This document shows, piece after piece, positions 8,366 to 17,092 of a stretch of DNA of 38,138 nt; position 1 is the first letter of the stretch; every line of letters begins with the position of its first letter. A program made the position numbers and the translations under genes. The notes beneath the pieces are model-generated. The model saw only the letters and a list, made by a program, of their open reading frames with translations. It searched no databases and was not told where the DNA came from. Location: positions 1 through 38,138 of the forward strand of contig DAOUQC010000048.1 in the NCBI GenBank assembly GCA_030625775.1, written 5' to 3'. The DNA is from Verrucomicrobiota bacterium. Lineage in GTDB: Bacteria > Verrucomicrobiota > Verrucomicrobiia > Verrucomicrobiales > DEV007.

Positions 8366-9531
8366 CAGGTGGCCATTTTTTGGAAGATGAATCCTTTGAG
8401 ATATTCGGACTCGGGAATGGTGGGAACAATGGGGTGGTCCTGTCGCTGGGAGTGGGACGAGAGCAAGCGCAGGGTGGCTTTGGCATCGACGGCCGAATCG
8501 CAAATCGTATCGAGGAACATTTTGCGATTTACGTGGTGGGAGCAACAAAAAGTGGCGAGAATGCCGTCTTTGCTGAGCAGCTTCAAGGCGCGCAAATGAA
8601 TTTCCTTGTATCCGCGCAAGGCGTCTTTCACTGATTTCCGGTTACGGGTGAATGAGGGTGGATCGAGAATGATGAGGTCGTAGGGAGGGGTTTCAGCTTC
8701 GCTCTCCTTGAGGAAATCAAAAACATTGGCATTGGTAAACTCGATCTCAACCTGGTTGCTGTCTGCATTTTCCCGTGCGCAGTCGAGGGCGGGTTCGCTG
8801 CTGTCAATGGCTTGAACGGACTGGGCTTCGTTGCGGGCGCAGTGCAGGGCAAAACCAGCTTCGTTGCAGAAGCAGTCCAATACCCGTCGGCCTTTGGCCA
8901 GGTCGGCTACGGCCTGATAATTGTCGAACTGGTCGAGGTAGAGGCCGGTTTTGTGTCCGTCGAGTGGGTTTACAGCAAAATTGATGCCTTTGACGGTGAC
9001 TTGGAAACGACCGGGCGCCTCTCCATAGAGAAGACCTTTTTCGATCTCCAGGCCTTCAGCTTTCCGAATCGGACTGTCATTGCGTTCGATGATGGAGGCC
9101 GGGGAGAAAATTTTGACGAGGGCTTCGGCGATCAGCTCTTTGCGCTGATCCATTGCGAGGGTCAGGGTTTGCAGCACGAAGTGGTCGCCATAACGGTCAA
9201 TGATGACGCCGGGCAGGCCGTCGCTTTCACTCCAGGTCAGGCGATAAACCGGATCATCGAATGCCATGGTTTCGCGTAGCGACAAGGCACGCTCGAGGCG
9301 GCGGATGAAAAAATCGGTATCGAGCTTTTGGGTACGCCGGGAAAAACGCCGGGCGATGATTTGCGATTCGGGATTGTAAATGGCGGTGCCAAGTTTGCGG
9401 TCTTTGAAGTCCTTGATGGAAATGACATCACCGGGTTCGGGTTTGCCAAACATTTTGTGAACTTCACTGCTGTAGACCCAGTCGTGACCGTGAAAAATAC
9501 GCGACCTGGGTTTAACGACGATTCCTGCCAT
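8362..9531 (-). CDS. rlmI: RlmI-like class I SAM-dependent rRNA (cytosine-C5) methyltransferase
   Basis: The 389-residue protein has the RlmI/YccW architecture: an N-terminal PUA-type RNA-binding domain (about residues 1-75, with RIFHGHDWVYSSEV), a central EEHEE-like region including WSESDGLPGVIIDRYGD (100-116), and a Rossmann methyltransferase domain. The characteristic KTGLYLDQ (194-201), SAM motif I VLDCFCNEAGFALHC (217-231), LDPPSF (289-294) and the catalytic cysteine region FCCSHH (328-333) are all present. Known relatives make m5C1962 in 23S rRNA. It heads a minus-strand train and overlaps the permease gene by four bases, though no functional link between them is known. Confidence 0.92.
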   Translation of the reverse strand: MAGIVVKPRSRIFHGHDWVYSSEVHKMFGKPEPGDVISIKDFKDRKLGTAIYNPESQIIARRFSRRTQKLDTDFFIRRLERALSLRETMAFDDPVYRLTWSESDGLPGVIIDRYGDHFVLQTLTLAMDQRKELIAEALVKIFSPASIIERNDSPIRKAEGLEIEKGLLYGEAPGRFQVTVKGINFAVNPLDGHKTGLYLDQFDNYQAVADLAKGRRVLDCFCNEAGFALHCARNEAQSVQAIDSSEPALDCARENADSNQVEIEFTNANVFDFLKESEAETPPYDLIILDPPSFTRNRKSVKDALRGYKEIHLRALKLLSKDGILATFCCSHHVNRKMFLDTICDSAVDAKATLRLLSSHSQRQDHPIVPTIPESEYLKGFIFQKMATW

Positions 9532-9838
9532 GATATTAAATTTTTTTAATTGAGCGCTGTTTCTGGATATTCAGAGGCCAGGCATAAGCTGGAATTCTAC
9601 CTCGCTGCCTGATTTTGCTGCGTAAATTCCCTTGGCTCAGACTAGCGGAGTTTCCAGCGTTTTGCTATGCAAAATTTTTCCATGTGCAGTGCGTGATACA
9701 GCAAAGGGCGTAATTAAAAGAGAATAAAAAGTAACACGCAATGCTATTGCGTGAGGGGCGAAGGTGGTCGAGTAGACGGATTGGTAATCCCTCCTACTAC
9801 TCATCAATCATCCTACGCTGTGCTGCTCGCTGCTTGTT
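9532..9838. other. 307-bp gene-free region between rlmI and korB
   Basis: The region holds the korB terminator (9722-9753, minus strand) and, at 9660-9679, a small AT-rich hairpin (TTTTGC-TAT-GCAAAA followed by T5 on the plus strand) with no plus-strand gene before it to terminate. The rlmI promoter should be here, but I cannot pick a convincing -35/-10 pair. The rest has no ORF or RNA gene that I can support. Confidence 0.5.
9722..9753 (-). terminator. Rho-independent terminator of the korAB operon
   Basis: On the minus strand CACGCAAT-AGC-ATTGCGTG forms a perfect 8-bp stem with a 3-base loop (9735-9753), followed at once by TTACTTTTT and further T-rich sequence. It lies 86 bp past the korB stop codon, in the correct orientation. 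Confidence 0.75.
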
Positions 9839-10768
9839 TTACTTCATCGCATCGAAGCGCTTTTTCAGTAAATCGGTGGTCGAGGCATCGCCGATTTTTG
9901 ATTTTGTTTCGTCAATCCAGCGTTGTTCCAATTTGTTTTTAGTCGGACGATCGGTTTCGTAATACACACCGAAACGACCGGGCCACTCTTCATTGGCGAG
10001 GGCGAAAGCCGCACTGTTGTCGCTGACGTCGTGGCGGGTTTCATCTTCCGGGGTGCCATCCCATTTTTTTTCTTCGATGATTGTGAACTCACCGCCTTTG
10101 CGCGGGTTGCCTTCGTCGAAGGCTCCCGGGTAAAAAATGACACATTCGGATTGAACTTCGATGACAGAAAATCCTTCGTGTTTGATGGCTCGTTCGAACA
10201 TCGCCATCATGTGCTTCACCTGGGTCGCGTGAGTGCGGGCGACAAAGGTAGCTCCACCGTAAACCAATTTTTTCATTGGGTTGATGGGTTGGTCAATCGC
10301 ACCTGTTGGGTCGGTTTTGGTTTTGAATCCCAGTGGTGAAGTCGGAGAAGTTTGTTTTTTGGTCAGGCCATAGACGAAGTTGTCCATGATTACGTAAGTC
10401 AGGTTGATGTTTTTACGTGCCGCATGATCGAGATGGTTGCCACCGATCGAATAACCGTCGCCGTCGCCGCCAAAAGCAAAAACATGCAGGTCGGGGCGAG
10501 ACAGGCTCACTCCACTGGCTAGCGGCAGGGCACGACCGTGGATGAAATGCAGTCCATGACTGTTGACAAAATAAGGGAAACGCGAAGAACAGCCGATACC
10601 AGCAATAGTGACGATTTTTTCCTGTGGGATTTGGAGCTTTTCCAGAGTTTTGTAAAAAGAAGCGAGGACGGCAAAGTCACCACATCCCGGGCACCAGGTA
10701 GGGTGATCGGCAGTGAGCGCTTTTTTGGTCAGCTTTTCAGGTTCGGCGGCAGGTGTTGCAGAGGCCAT
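9839..10768 (-). CDS. korB: 2-oxoacid:ferredoxin oxidoreductase, beta subunit
   Basis: The 309-residue subunit carries the thiamine diphosphate site of a 2-oxoacid (probably 2-oxoglutarate) oxidoreductase that makes acyl-CoA, CO2 and reduced ferredoxin. Visible marks are CPGCGDF (26-32), GIGCSSRFPYF (58-68), the ThDP/Mg motif GDGDGYSIGGNH (101-112) ending near D129-N130, and the GLTKKQTSPTSP segment (134-145). It follows korA with a 40-bp gap on the minus strand and is closed by a good hairpin terminator. A separate ferredoxin-type delta subunit is not present nearby, as is usual for the two-subunit form. Choice of 2-oxoglutarate over other 2-oxoacids is by family resemblance only. Confidence 0.94.
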   Translation of the reverse strand: MASATPAAEPEKLTKKALTADHPTWCPGCGDFAVLASFYKTLEKLQIPQEKIVTIAGIGCSSRFPYFVNSHGLHFIHGRALPLASGVSLSRPDLHVFAFGGDGDGYSIGGNHLDHAARKNINLTYVIMDNFVYGLTKKQTSPTSPLGFKTKTDPTGAIDQPINPMKKLVYGGATFVARTHATQVKHMMAMFERAIKHEGFSVIEVQSECVIFYPGAFDEGNPRKGGEFTIIEEKKWDGTPEDETRHDVSDNSAAFALANEEWPGRFGVYYETDRPTKNKLEQRWIDETKSKIGDASTTDLLKKRFDAMK

Positions 10769-10808
10769 GATGATCGTGGGTTGTCAGGTAGGTTGTATTG
10801 GAAACGGA

Positions 10809-12626
10809 TTAAGACAGGATGTCTTCGACTCTCTGAAGGATTTCTTTGATCTTGAAAGTCAGGCCGTCTGTTTTGGTGACGCTGACGATTTTAGGGTTGG
10901 CGTATCGAGCACGAAGCAGAGTGGCGAATTGGCCAAAACCATACATGCCTTTGTCATTCATCTCGATAACAACCACGTGTTTGAACTTGTCAAAAATATC
11001 AGCCAGGTCATTTGGCAGCGGGTTCAGATAACGGACGCTCAAGCAAGAGTAGGACAGGCCCTTGTCACGGGCACGGATGGTGGCTTCACGAATGGGGCCC
11101 CAGGTGGATCCCCAACCAAGCAGCAGCACATCCCCACTGTCATCCCCAAAGACTTCACAGGCCGGGTAGTCCTCAGCCAGTTTGCTGATTTTATCACGCC
11201 GCCGATCCATCATAAGCTGATGCATTTCCGGGCTGCCGTTGGGGTGGCCCCAGGCATCGTGCTCCAGTCCCGTCACCACCGGGTATTTGCCTCCGGCCAT
11301 TTTGGTGCCTGGAGGGGCGTGACGGGTTTCGCCTTCAAGCGGGTAGGGGACAAAATCTTCCGGGCGGGTTTCGAGAGCTAGCTCAGGTTCGACGACCAGA
11401 CTTTCAAAGTCGGGCTCGGGGAAGGCTTCAATGCGGGTAGCCAGTGCCTGATCAGACAGGATGAATACAGGAGCACTGCACTTTTTGGCCAGACGACAGG
11501 CTTCCACAGCAGTGTGGAAACAGTCTTCAACATTGATCGGAGCGAGCACCACGCGTGGGGTATCTCCATGAGATCCGTAGAGGGCTTGCAACAGGTCACT
11601 TTGCTCGACACTGGTTGGCAAACCTGTACTGGGACCGCCTCGCTGCACATTGACAACGACCAGAGGCAGTTCGGCCATGGTGCCATAACCGAGCGCTTCC
11701 ATTTTCAGGGAAATACCAGGGCCGGAGCTTCCTGTCATTGACAAGTGGCCGGCGTAGGCCATTCCCAGTGCCATGGTGACGGCCGCCAACTCATCCTCGG
11801 TCTGCACAAACAGCCCGCCATGTTTTGGCAATTCGGAACGCAGGTGCTCCATGACGGTTGTCCAGGGGGTGATCGGGTAAGCGGCTCCAAAACGTACGCC
11901 GCCGGCAATAAGTCCCAGGGCCAAAGCGGTATTTCCGTCGGTGGTGACATGATCAGCTCCACTGGATTCGCCGGTTTTGAGATTGAAAGATTCTCCCAGA
12001 AGGTCGCCAACTTGATAGGCGTAACCTGCATCAAAAGCGACCATGGCGTTGCGCAGGATGTCGTCGCCTTTGCGTTTGAATTGCCCTTCGATCAAGGTCA
12101 CCAGTTTGGTGCGATCCAACTGGAACAGTGCGGTGACGAGTCCAAGCACAAGAATGTTTTTACCCCGGTCTCTGGCGGTGCCGCCGAGGGCTTCAACGGT
12201 GATCGATGTGATCGGAACCCCCACATGACGCACACGTTTGTCATTGGTGTCAGGAGTGACGTGATCACTGTCGTAGATGCAAATGCCGCCATCGCGCAAA
12301 GAGCTGAGATGGGCATCGTAACTGTGCTGATAAAAAGCAAAGAGGAAGTCGGCTTCATCTCCGGATGAAAGCACTTCGCCCGATGCCAGGTGAACCTGGA
12401 AAATGGAAGCTCCTCCGGAAATGGTCGAGGGGATGGTCATGTAAGTCATGACCTCTCGAGCACTTCGTCCCGCTAGTTTGGCGAGGAAGCCGCCGATGGT
12501 TTGAATGCCGTCTTGTGAATTTCCGGCAAAGCGGATGACGGCGTCGGTGATATCACCGGATGAATGATTGCTGTCGGTAGGATCGTCAGCGTCAGATTTC
12601 GGGGCGGAGGTGGCAGTCGCGCTCAT
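10809..12626 (-). CDS. korA: 2-oxoacid:ferredoxin oxidoreductase, fused gamma-alpha subunit
   Basis: This 605-residue protein joins the gamma domain (about residues 25-195; GNSQDGIQTIGGFLAKLAGR and the TYMTIPSTISGGASIFQVH segment) to the pyrimidine-binding alpha domain (from about 210; AAYPITPWT, TEDELAAVTMALGMAYAG, GSSGPGISLK, and GGPSTGLPTSVEQSDL). The GGPSTGLPT signature is typical of KorA-type 2-oxoglutarate enzymes. Together with korB it forms the core enzyme, which feeds or reverses the TCA cycle at the 2-oxoglutarate step. The 239-bp space upstream should contain the promoter; only a weak TTCACA/TAAAAC-like pair is visible. Confidence 0.93.
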   Translation of the reverse strand: MSATATSAPKSDADDPTDSNHSSGDITDAVIRFAGNSQDGIQTIGGFLAKLAGRSAREVMTYMTIPSTISGGASIFQVHLASGEVLSSGDEADFLFAFYQHSYDAHLSSLRDGGICIYDSDHVTPDTNDKRVRHVGVPITSITVEALGGTARDRGKNILVLGLVTALFQLDRTKLVTLIEGQFKRKGDDILRNAMVAFDAGYAYQVGDLLGESFNLKTGESSGADHVTTDGNTALALGLIAGGVRFGAAYPITPWTTVMEHLRSELPKHGGLFVQTEDELAAVTMALGMAYAGHLSMTGSSGPGISLKMEALGYGTMAELPLVVVNVQRGGPSTGLPTSVEQSDLLQALYGSHGDTPRVVLAPINVEDCFHTAVEACRLAKKCSAPVFILSDQALATRIEAFPEPDFESLVVEPELALETRPEDFVPYPLEGETRHAPPGTKMAGGKYPVVTGLEHDAWGHPNGSPEMHQLMMDRRRDKISKLAEDYPACEVFGDDSGDVLLLGWGSTWGPIREATIRARDKGLSYSCLSVRYLNPLPNDLADIFDKFKHVVVIEMNDKGMYGFGQFATLLRARYANPKIVSVTKTDGLTFKIKEILQRVEDILS

Positions 12627-12865
12627 CGAGTTTATACAGTTATTCGGAACTATTCAGTATTCGTTTTATGCTATCAAGGTGGATTGTGAAGAAAGATTCG
12701 TTTGTAAACTAATACTTTATGTCGTCGTTGTTTTGATCTCTTGGATCACGAATACCTTGTGCAGTCGTTACCAAGTATAAGATAGAGCAAGATGCAAGGA
12801 GGAAAAGTGTATCGGCGAACGTTTTTTTCAAAAACTTCCGTCAGATGCTGCTTTTGAGCACAATT
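12627..12865. other. korAB upstream region
   Basis: This 239-bp AT-rich stretch separates trm112 from korA, both on the minus strand, and must hold the korA promoter. A small GTTTTT-TTC-AAAAAC hairpin at 12817-12832 could contribute to ending the moeZ-trm112 transcript, but lacks GC pairs. No gene is supported. Confidence 0.4.
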
Positions 12866-13117
12866 TCAGGTCAAATCGATGGCTTCATCGAGCAGCATGA
12901 CGGGGAAACCTTCTTTGACTGGATAAAGTCGTTGGTGATCCTCTCTTACCAGTCCTGCTTCAATTTGGTCTTCGACGAGCTTTCCACCGCGATTGCTGAG
13001 CTGCTTTCGAGCGATGCTTTTATTCAATTTGAGCAGGATTTCCGTATCAGCCAAAACCAGACTTTGGTGATTTTCAGGACAACGCAATAGAGCGATCAAT
13101 GATGGTGATAATTTCAT
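12866..13117 (-). CDS. Trm112 family protein lacking the usual zinc cysteines
   Basis: The 83-residue protein matches Trm112/YcaR-type small proteins: N-terminal LIALLRCPENHQSL and C-terminal RLYPVKEGFPVMLLDEAI, the latter being the most diagnostic part. Between them lies an extended segment (about residues 25-58) not present in the shortest 60-residue versions. The family's zinc-ribbon form has CPxC near the start; here the only cysteine is C13, followed by PENH, so the metal site is probably lost. Trm112 proteins stabilise methyltransferases in other organisms. The gene lies 9 bp after moeZ and is almost surely cotranscribed with it. Confidence 0.85.
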   Translation of the reverse strand: MKLSPSLIALLRCPENHQSLVLADTEILLKLNKSIARKQLSNRGGKLVEDQIEAGLVREDHQRLYPVKEGFPVMLLDEAIDLT

Positions 13118-13126
13118 GGTGACGTT

Positions 13127-14311
13127 TTAATATCGAGGCACGTCGGGGTCGATGTGTTCGGACCAGGCGTCGATGCCGCCCTGGACGTGACTGGTTTTAT
13201 CAAAACCACTGCTGATTAAAAGTTCCAGGGCTTTGGCGCTGCGCCCGCCGGCTTTGCAGTGGATGATAATCTCGGTATCGCGATCCAGTTCATTCAGTCG
13301 TTCGGACAATTCCCCCAGAGGGATAAGCACTGCATCGGGCAGGCAACAGATTTTGTGTTCGACCTGTTCACGAACGTCGAGCAAAACAAAGGGGCGTTGT
13401 TTGCTCTGTTGCATTCGGGATTTTAATTCGTGCACATCGATCTCAGGCAAGCTCGAGCTGTCCCCGGTGCCACGCCCGGTGCCGCAGAATTCATCGTAGT
13501 CGATCAATTCTGTGATGGTGGGATTTTCCCCACACACCGGACAGTCGGGGTCACGGCGCAGTTTGAAATCCCGGAAGCGAAAGTTCAGGGCGTCGAAATG
13601 AATCAGTCGTCCCAGCAGAGGCGTGCCGATGCCCATGATAAGCTTGATGGCCTCAATGGCTTGCATATTGCCCACAACACCGGGCAGGACGCCAAGCACA
13701 CCGCCTTCTGCGCAGGAGGGCACCATGCCGGGTTCCGGGGGTTCGGGAAACATGCAGCGATAACAGGGGCCGCCGAGATGGGGGGCGAAGACGGAGCATT
13801 GGCCCTCGAAGCGAAAAATGGAGCCATAGACATTCGGCTTGCGGGTGAGCACTGCCAGATCATTGCTCAGGTAGCGGGTCGCGAAGTTGTCGGTCCCGTC
13901 GATGATCACATCGTAGGGCTCGGCGATCTGGCGGGCGTTTTCACTGGTGAAGCGTTCTTTAAAAGTCTCAATGGTGACTCCGGGGTTGATGCGTCGGAGC
14001 GTATCAACCGCAGAATCCAGTTTCGGGCGATCCACATCATCAGTACCGTGCAGGATCTGGCGCTGCAGGTTGGAAAAGTCCACCGTGTCCGGATCGACCA
14101 GCCCCAAACGACCGACACCGGCGGCGGCGAGATACATAGCAATCGGTGATCCAAGACCGCCTGCGCCGATGCAGAGAACGGAGGAGGCTTTCAAGCGGCG
14201 TTGCCCTTCCTCGCCAACCTCGGGAATGCTCAAGTGACGAGCATAACGTTGGAATTCCTGCGGGGTCAGTTCGCATTCTTCGAGGCGAGCGGGATCAATG
14301 ATCGAGGTCAT
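13127..14311 (-). CDS. moeZ: MoeB/ThiF-type adenylyltransferase with C-terminal rhodanese domain
   Basis: This 394-residue fusion activates the C-terminus of a ubiquitin-like sulfur carrier (MoaD- or ThiS-like) by adenylation and passes sulfur to it. The adenylyltransferase has the nucleotide loop GAGGLGSP (49-56), DxDxVDxSNLQRQ (73-85), and two zinc CxxC pairs (C183/C186 and C257/C260). The rhodanese domain (about 290-394) has LDVREQ-EH (311-319) and the persulfide loop HCKAGGRS with C352. The domain order and length equal MoeZ/MOCS3-type proteins. It is followed 9 bp later by trm112 and is divergent from htrA. Whether it serves molybdopterin, thiamine or cysteine synthesis is not decidable here. 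Confidence 0.93.
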   Translation of the reverse strand: MTSIIDPARLEECELTPQEFQRYARHLSIPEVGEEGQRRLKASSVLCIGAGGLGSPIAMYLAAAGVGRLGLVDPDTVDFSNLQRQILHGTDDVDRPKLDSAVDTLRRINPGVTIETFKERFTSENARQIAEPYDVIIDGTDNFATRYLSNDLAVLTRKPNVYGSIFRFEGQCSVFAPHLGGPCYRCMFPEPPEPGMVPSCAEGGVLGVLPGVVGNMQAIEAIKLIMGIGTPLLGRLIHFDALNFRFRDFKLRRDPDCPVCGENPTITELIDYDEFCGTGRGTGDSSSLPEIDVHELKSRMQQSKQRPFVLLDVREQVEHKICCLPDAVLIPLGELSERLNELDRDTEIIIHCKAGGRSAKALELLISSGFDKTSHVQGGIDAWSEHIDPDVPRY

Positions 14312-14573
14312 GGTCAGGAGTGATGAGTTAGAGCCGGAGTGTAATGGAGTTGGATGGAGTCAACTTAGAGGATAGCAGGCGACGGAGTTTCAAATTAATC
14401 ATGCGAAATCCGGAGTATATACAAAGTATTAAACAAGAGCCTCAAATCACAACGCTTTCAAGCATAGACAACAGCAGTATCAAGCTCTTGGAAAAAACAG
14501 CAATCAGCTCATGCTGCCTCAAACCAGTCAAAATAGCTGGGCAAAAATAATTGAAACAGGTAAATATAGATAT

Positions 14574-16088
14574 ATGAAAACAGGAAAAGGCTTTTTGAAA
14601 AGGATGGGAGCACTGGCAATGATTTTTTTCGTTGGAGCTGCGACTGTGCTTCAGGCAAAAGATGTCAAATTCGAGGAACTGAGCAAAAATCTGAAATTTG
14701 ACAAAACTCCGCTGAAAAAACAGGTGGGAATCGTAACTTCCTATGCGGACGTTATCGAGGGGGTCACTTCATCCGTCGTGACAATCCTTTCTTCCAAAGA
14801 GGTTAAGGAGCGCCCACAGTCTCCGATGTTTGACGATCCCCGTTTCCGTAAATTTTTCGGGCTGCCGAAGGATTTCCAAATGCCGGAGCAACACAAACAG
14901 GAAGGTTTGGGGTCTGGAATCATCATTACCTCCAACGGTTATATCCTGACCAATAATCATGTGGTGGGTGGAAAGGGAACCAAGGTCAAGGTGACTTTGG
15001 CGGGTACCAAAAAAGATTACGATGCGCGTGTGGTCGGGGCGGATCCCCAGACCGATGTGGCTTTGATCAAAATCGAGGCAACTGGCCTGAAGCCAGCAAC
15101 GATCGGAGACAGCTCCAAGTTGAGAGTGGGTGATGTGATGCTTGCGATCGGTAATCCCTTCAGTCTTGAGCAATCAGTGACCATGGGGATTGTCAGTGCT
15201 TTGGGTCGAAGTGATCTGGGAATAACTGGTGGAGGTTACGAAAATTTCATCCAGACCGATGCGTCGATCAACCAGGGCAATTCCGGCGGAGCCTTGATGG
15301 ATGCCCAGGGGCGTTTGGTGGGTATCAATACCGCGATTCGTCCGGGAATGGGCGGCGGCAATATTGGAATTGGTTTTTCGATACCAGTGAACATGGCGAT
15401 AGGCATTGTGGAAAAACTGCTCGATTCGGGTGGCAATGTGCCACGGGGTTTTCTCGGGGTTTTCCTGAAAGACATCAATACCGACATGGCGAAGGCGCTC
15501 GGTCGTCAGGATCGCAAGGGGGTCTTAGTGACTGAAGTGGGTTCGGACACTCCTGCAGAAAAGGCCGGTTTCAAGCCTGGTGATTTGATTCTTGGATACC
15601 AGGGGAGTCCGGTGAACAGCATGGCCAAGCTGCGGCTGGCTATCAGTAATACCGCACCGGGCAAGAAGGTTGGTTTTGAATTGCTGCGCAATGGAAAAAC
15701 GGAAAGCAAGGATGTTGAACTCGGGGATCTTGGAGTGAGAGCTCAGAAACTCGGTTCAGTGACAGCGGAACCCGAAAAACCTGAAGTGAAGGTGAAGACG
15801 GAGGAGCTGGTCAAGGGGGTTGTGATTCGTGATCTGGATCCTGAGATGACCAAAGCTCTGGGATTTGCTGCCGATGTGTCCGGGGTGATCGTTGAGTCCG
15901 TTGACAAAGGCAGTCCGGCTGCAGAGTCAGGGTTGAGAGCGGGGCAGGTGATCACACAGATTGCCCAGGTAGCCGTGTCCAATGTGGAGCAGGCAACAAA
16001 ACAGTTAAAAGGATTCAAAGGCGAGGTTCTGTTGCTGCAAGTGTATGAGCAAGGTCGACGGGATATCATCGCAGTTAGACTTAAGTAA
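14574..16088 (+). CDS. degP: HtrA/DegP-type (Do family) periplasmic serine protease
   Basis: I start the protein at the ATG at 14574, because the next residues form a signal peptide (KTGKGFLKRMGALAMIFFVGAATVLQA); the earlier frame start at 14511 would add 21 residues ahead of it. The 504-residue product has a trypsin-like domain with the full triad: H129 in TNNHVV, D161 in DPQTDVALI and S237 in GNSGGALMD. Two PDZ domains follow, about 291-385 and 415-500. It should act as protease and chaperone on misfolded envelope proteins. It shares a 262-bp divergent upstream region with moeZ and is closed by the strong hairpin at 16126-16166. Confidence 0.94.
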   Translation: MKTGKGFLKRMGALAMIFFVGAATVLQAKDVKFEELSKNLKFDKTPLKKQVGIVTSYADVIEGVTSSVVTILSSKEVKERPQSPMFDDPRFRKFFGLPKDFQMPEQHKQEGLGSGIIITSNGYILTNNHVVGGKGTKVKVTLAGTKKDYDARVVGADPQTDVALIKIEATGLKPATIGDSSKLRVGDVMLAIGNPFSLEQSVTMGIVSALGRSDLGITGGGYENFIQTDASINQGNSGGALMDAQGRLVGINTAIRPGMGGGNIGIGFSIPVNMAIGIVEKLLDSGGNVPRGFLGVFLKDINTDMAKALGRQDRKGVLVTEVGSDTPAEKAGFKPGDLILGYQGSPVNSMAKLRLAISNTAPGKKVGFELLRNGKTESKDVELGDLGVRAQKLGSVTAEPEKPEVKVKTEELVKGVVIRDLDPEMTKALGFAADVSGVIVESVDKGSPAAESGLRAGQVITQIAQVAVSNVEQATKQLKGFKGEVLLLQVYEQGRRDIIAVRLK

Positions 16089-16125
16089 AGGTAATTGGTA
16101 ATGGAATAACCTGCTGAAATGACAG

Positions 16126-16166
16126 GGGTGCCGGGTGCTTTGCAAAGCACCCGGCACCCATTTTTT
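16126..16166 (+). terminator. 34-bp perfect palindrome with T-tract (terminator after degP)
   Basis: Bases 16126-16159 are a perfect 17+17 palindrome whose arms read GGGTGCCGGGTGCTTTG and its complement. ATTTTTT follows directly on the plus strand. It lies 37 bp past the degP stop and 38 bp before the next ATG, so it probably separates the two plus-strand genes. The arm length is well beyond a typical terminator, and the sequence may also be a member of a dispersed repeat. Confidence 0.8.
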
Positions 16167-16203
16167 CCAGGGAAACGGGATGAAGGTTTGGGAGTGAGAG
16201 GTA

Positions 16204-17058
16204 ATGGGGAGGAATCTGCGCAGAGTATTGGTGATGGTATTGGCGACCGTAATTTTCGGAGTGCTGGCGATTGGCGGTTTTTTCTATTTTATTCAGGATC
16301 ATGTGATCTATCTGCCGCAGGCATATGCCCGGCAACCCGAGCGCATTTTATCACAGGAGCTCAGGGCGGGCAGGCAGAGTCGCTTGTTATCCTTTCAAAC
16401 GTCGCAGGGCCAGCAGCAGGCGATCTACTTTGGCAAGGAGCGTCCTGAAAAGGTGTGGCTGATGTTTGGTGGAAACGGAGCGAGGGCGCTTGACTGGCTG
16501 TCGATAATTCACCAGGTTCCCGTCAGTGTGGATGTGGGTTATTTACTGGTGGACTATCCTGGTTACGGCTGGTGTGAAGGCAAAGCTGATCCAGAGGCCA
16601 TTCAGGAAAATGTTGTCGGAGCGGTGGCCATGCTTGCGGATGAATGGGGGGTGAGTGTGAGTGATTTGCAAATGAGTGTATCGTGCATGGGACACTCTCT
16701 CGGCGCAGCGGTGGCCCTTGAAGCCGGGGCGAGGATGAAAGTGAGGGAAGTGGTGGTGATTTCAGCTTTTACCAGCATGCAGGCGATGGCGGATCAAGTG
16801 GTGGGCAGACCGATTTCCTTTCTTTTGCGCCACCGCTTTGATAATGTGAAATCACTGCAACGCCTGCAGCAAGCCGGGGGAGTGAAGGTAGTGATGTTTC
16901 ACGGGGAGGAAGACGGGATAGTCCCGGTTTCCATGGGGCAATCCCTGGGTCACCAGTTTGCCGATTTAGTGACCTTTCATCCGGTTCCGCAGGCCGGGCA
17001 TAATGATATTCTCAGTTTTATCGATGCGGATATTATCAAATTATTGGGGGCCAGATAG
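16204..17058 (+). CDS. Membrane-anchored alpha/beta hydrolase
   Basis: The 284-residue protein has an N-terminal membrane anchor (residues about 8-30, VLVMVLATVIFGVLAIGGFFYFI) followed by an alpha/beta hydrolase fold of the BEM46/YfhR type. The nucleophile elbow is GHSLGA with S165; the acid is D237 in HGEEDGIVP and the base H266 in AGHND. The DYPGYGWCEGK segment (117-127) is typical for this group. A GAGAGG ribosome site lies just before the ATG. The catalytic domain would face the periplasm. Substrate unknown; it converges on the esterase gene at 17093-18298. Confidence 0.85.
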   Translation: MGRNLRRVLVMVLATVIFGVLAIGGFFYFIQDHVIYLPQAYARQPERILSQELRAGRQSRLLSFQTSQGQQQAIYFGKERPEKVWLMFGGNGARALDWLSIIHQVPVSVDVGYLLVDYPGYGWCEGKADPEAIQENVVGAVAMLADEWGVSVSDLQMSVSCMGHSLGAAVALEAGARMKVREVVVISAFTSMQAMADQVVGRPISFLLRHRFDNVKSLQRLQQAGGVKVVMFHGEEDGIVPVSMGQSLGHQFADLVTFHPVPQAGHNDILSFIDADIIKLLGAR

Positions 17059-17092
17059 AGATGGAAGGGGTGAGAGAGGAATAAAATGGAGA

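Noticed and set aside
8366-8548. Longer form of the permease starting at an ATG inside rlmI
   Set aside because: The additional 61 residues are Pro/His/Arg-rich and read in the shadow of rlmI; the GTGA overlap gives a better start at 8365.
9766-9830. Possible tRNA-like segment in the korB-rlmI gap
   Set aside because: No T-loop GGTTCGAATCC-type sequence and no matching acceptor arms.
12796-12855. AAGGAGG followed 4 bases later by GTG on the plus strand (16-codon ORF)
   Set aside because: The ribosome site is perfect but the ORF is tiny, antisense to the korA upstream region, and has no promoter or conserved-looking product.
14344-14550. 68-codon ORF between moeZ and degP
   Set aside because: It lies in a divergent promoter region, overlaps the degP upstream frame and has no recognisable protein character.
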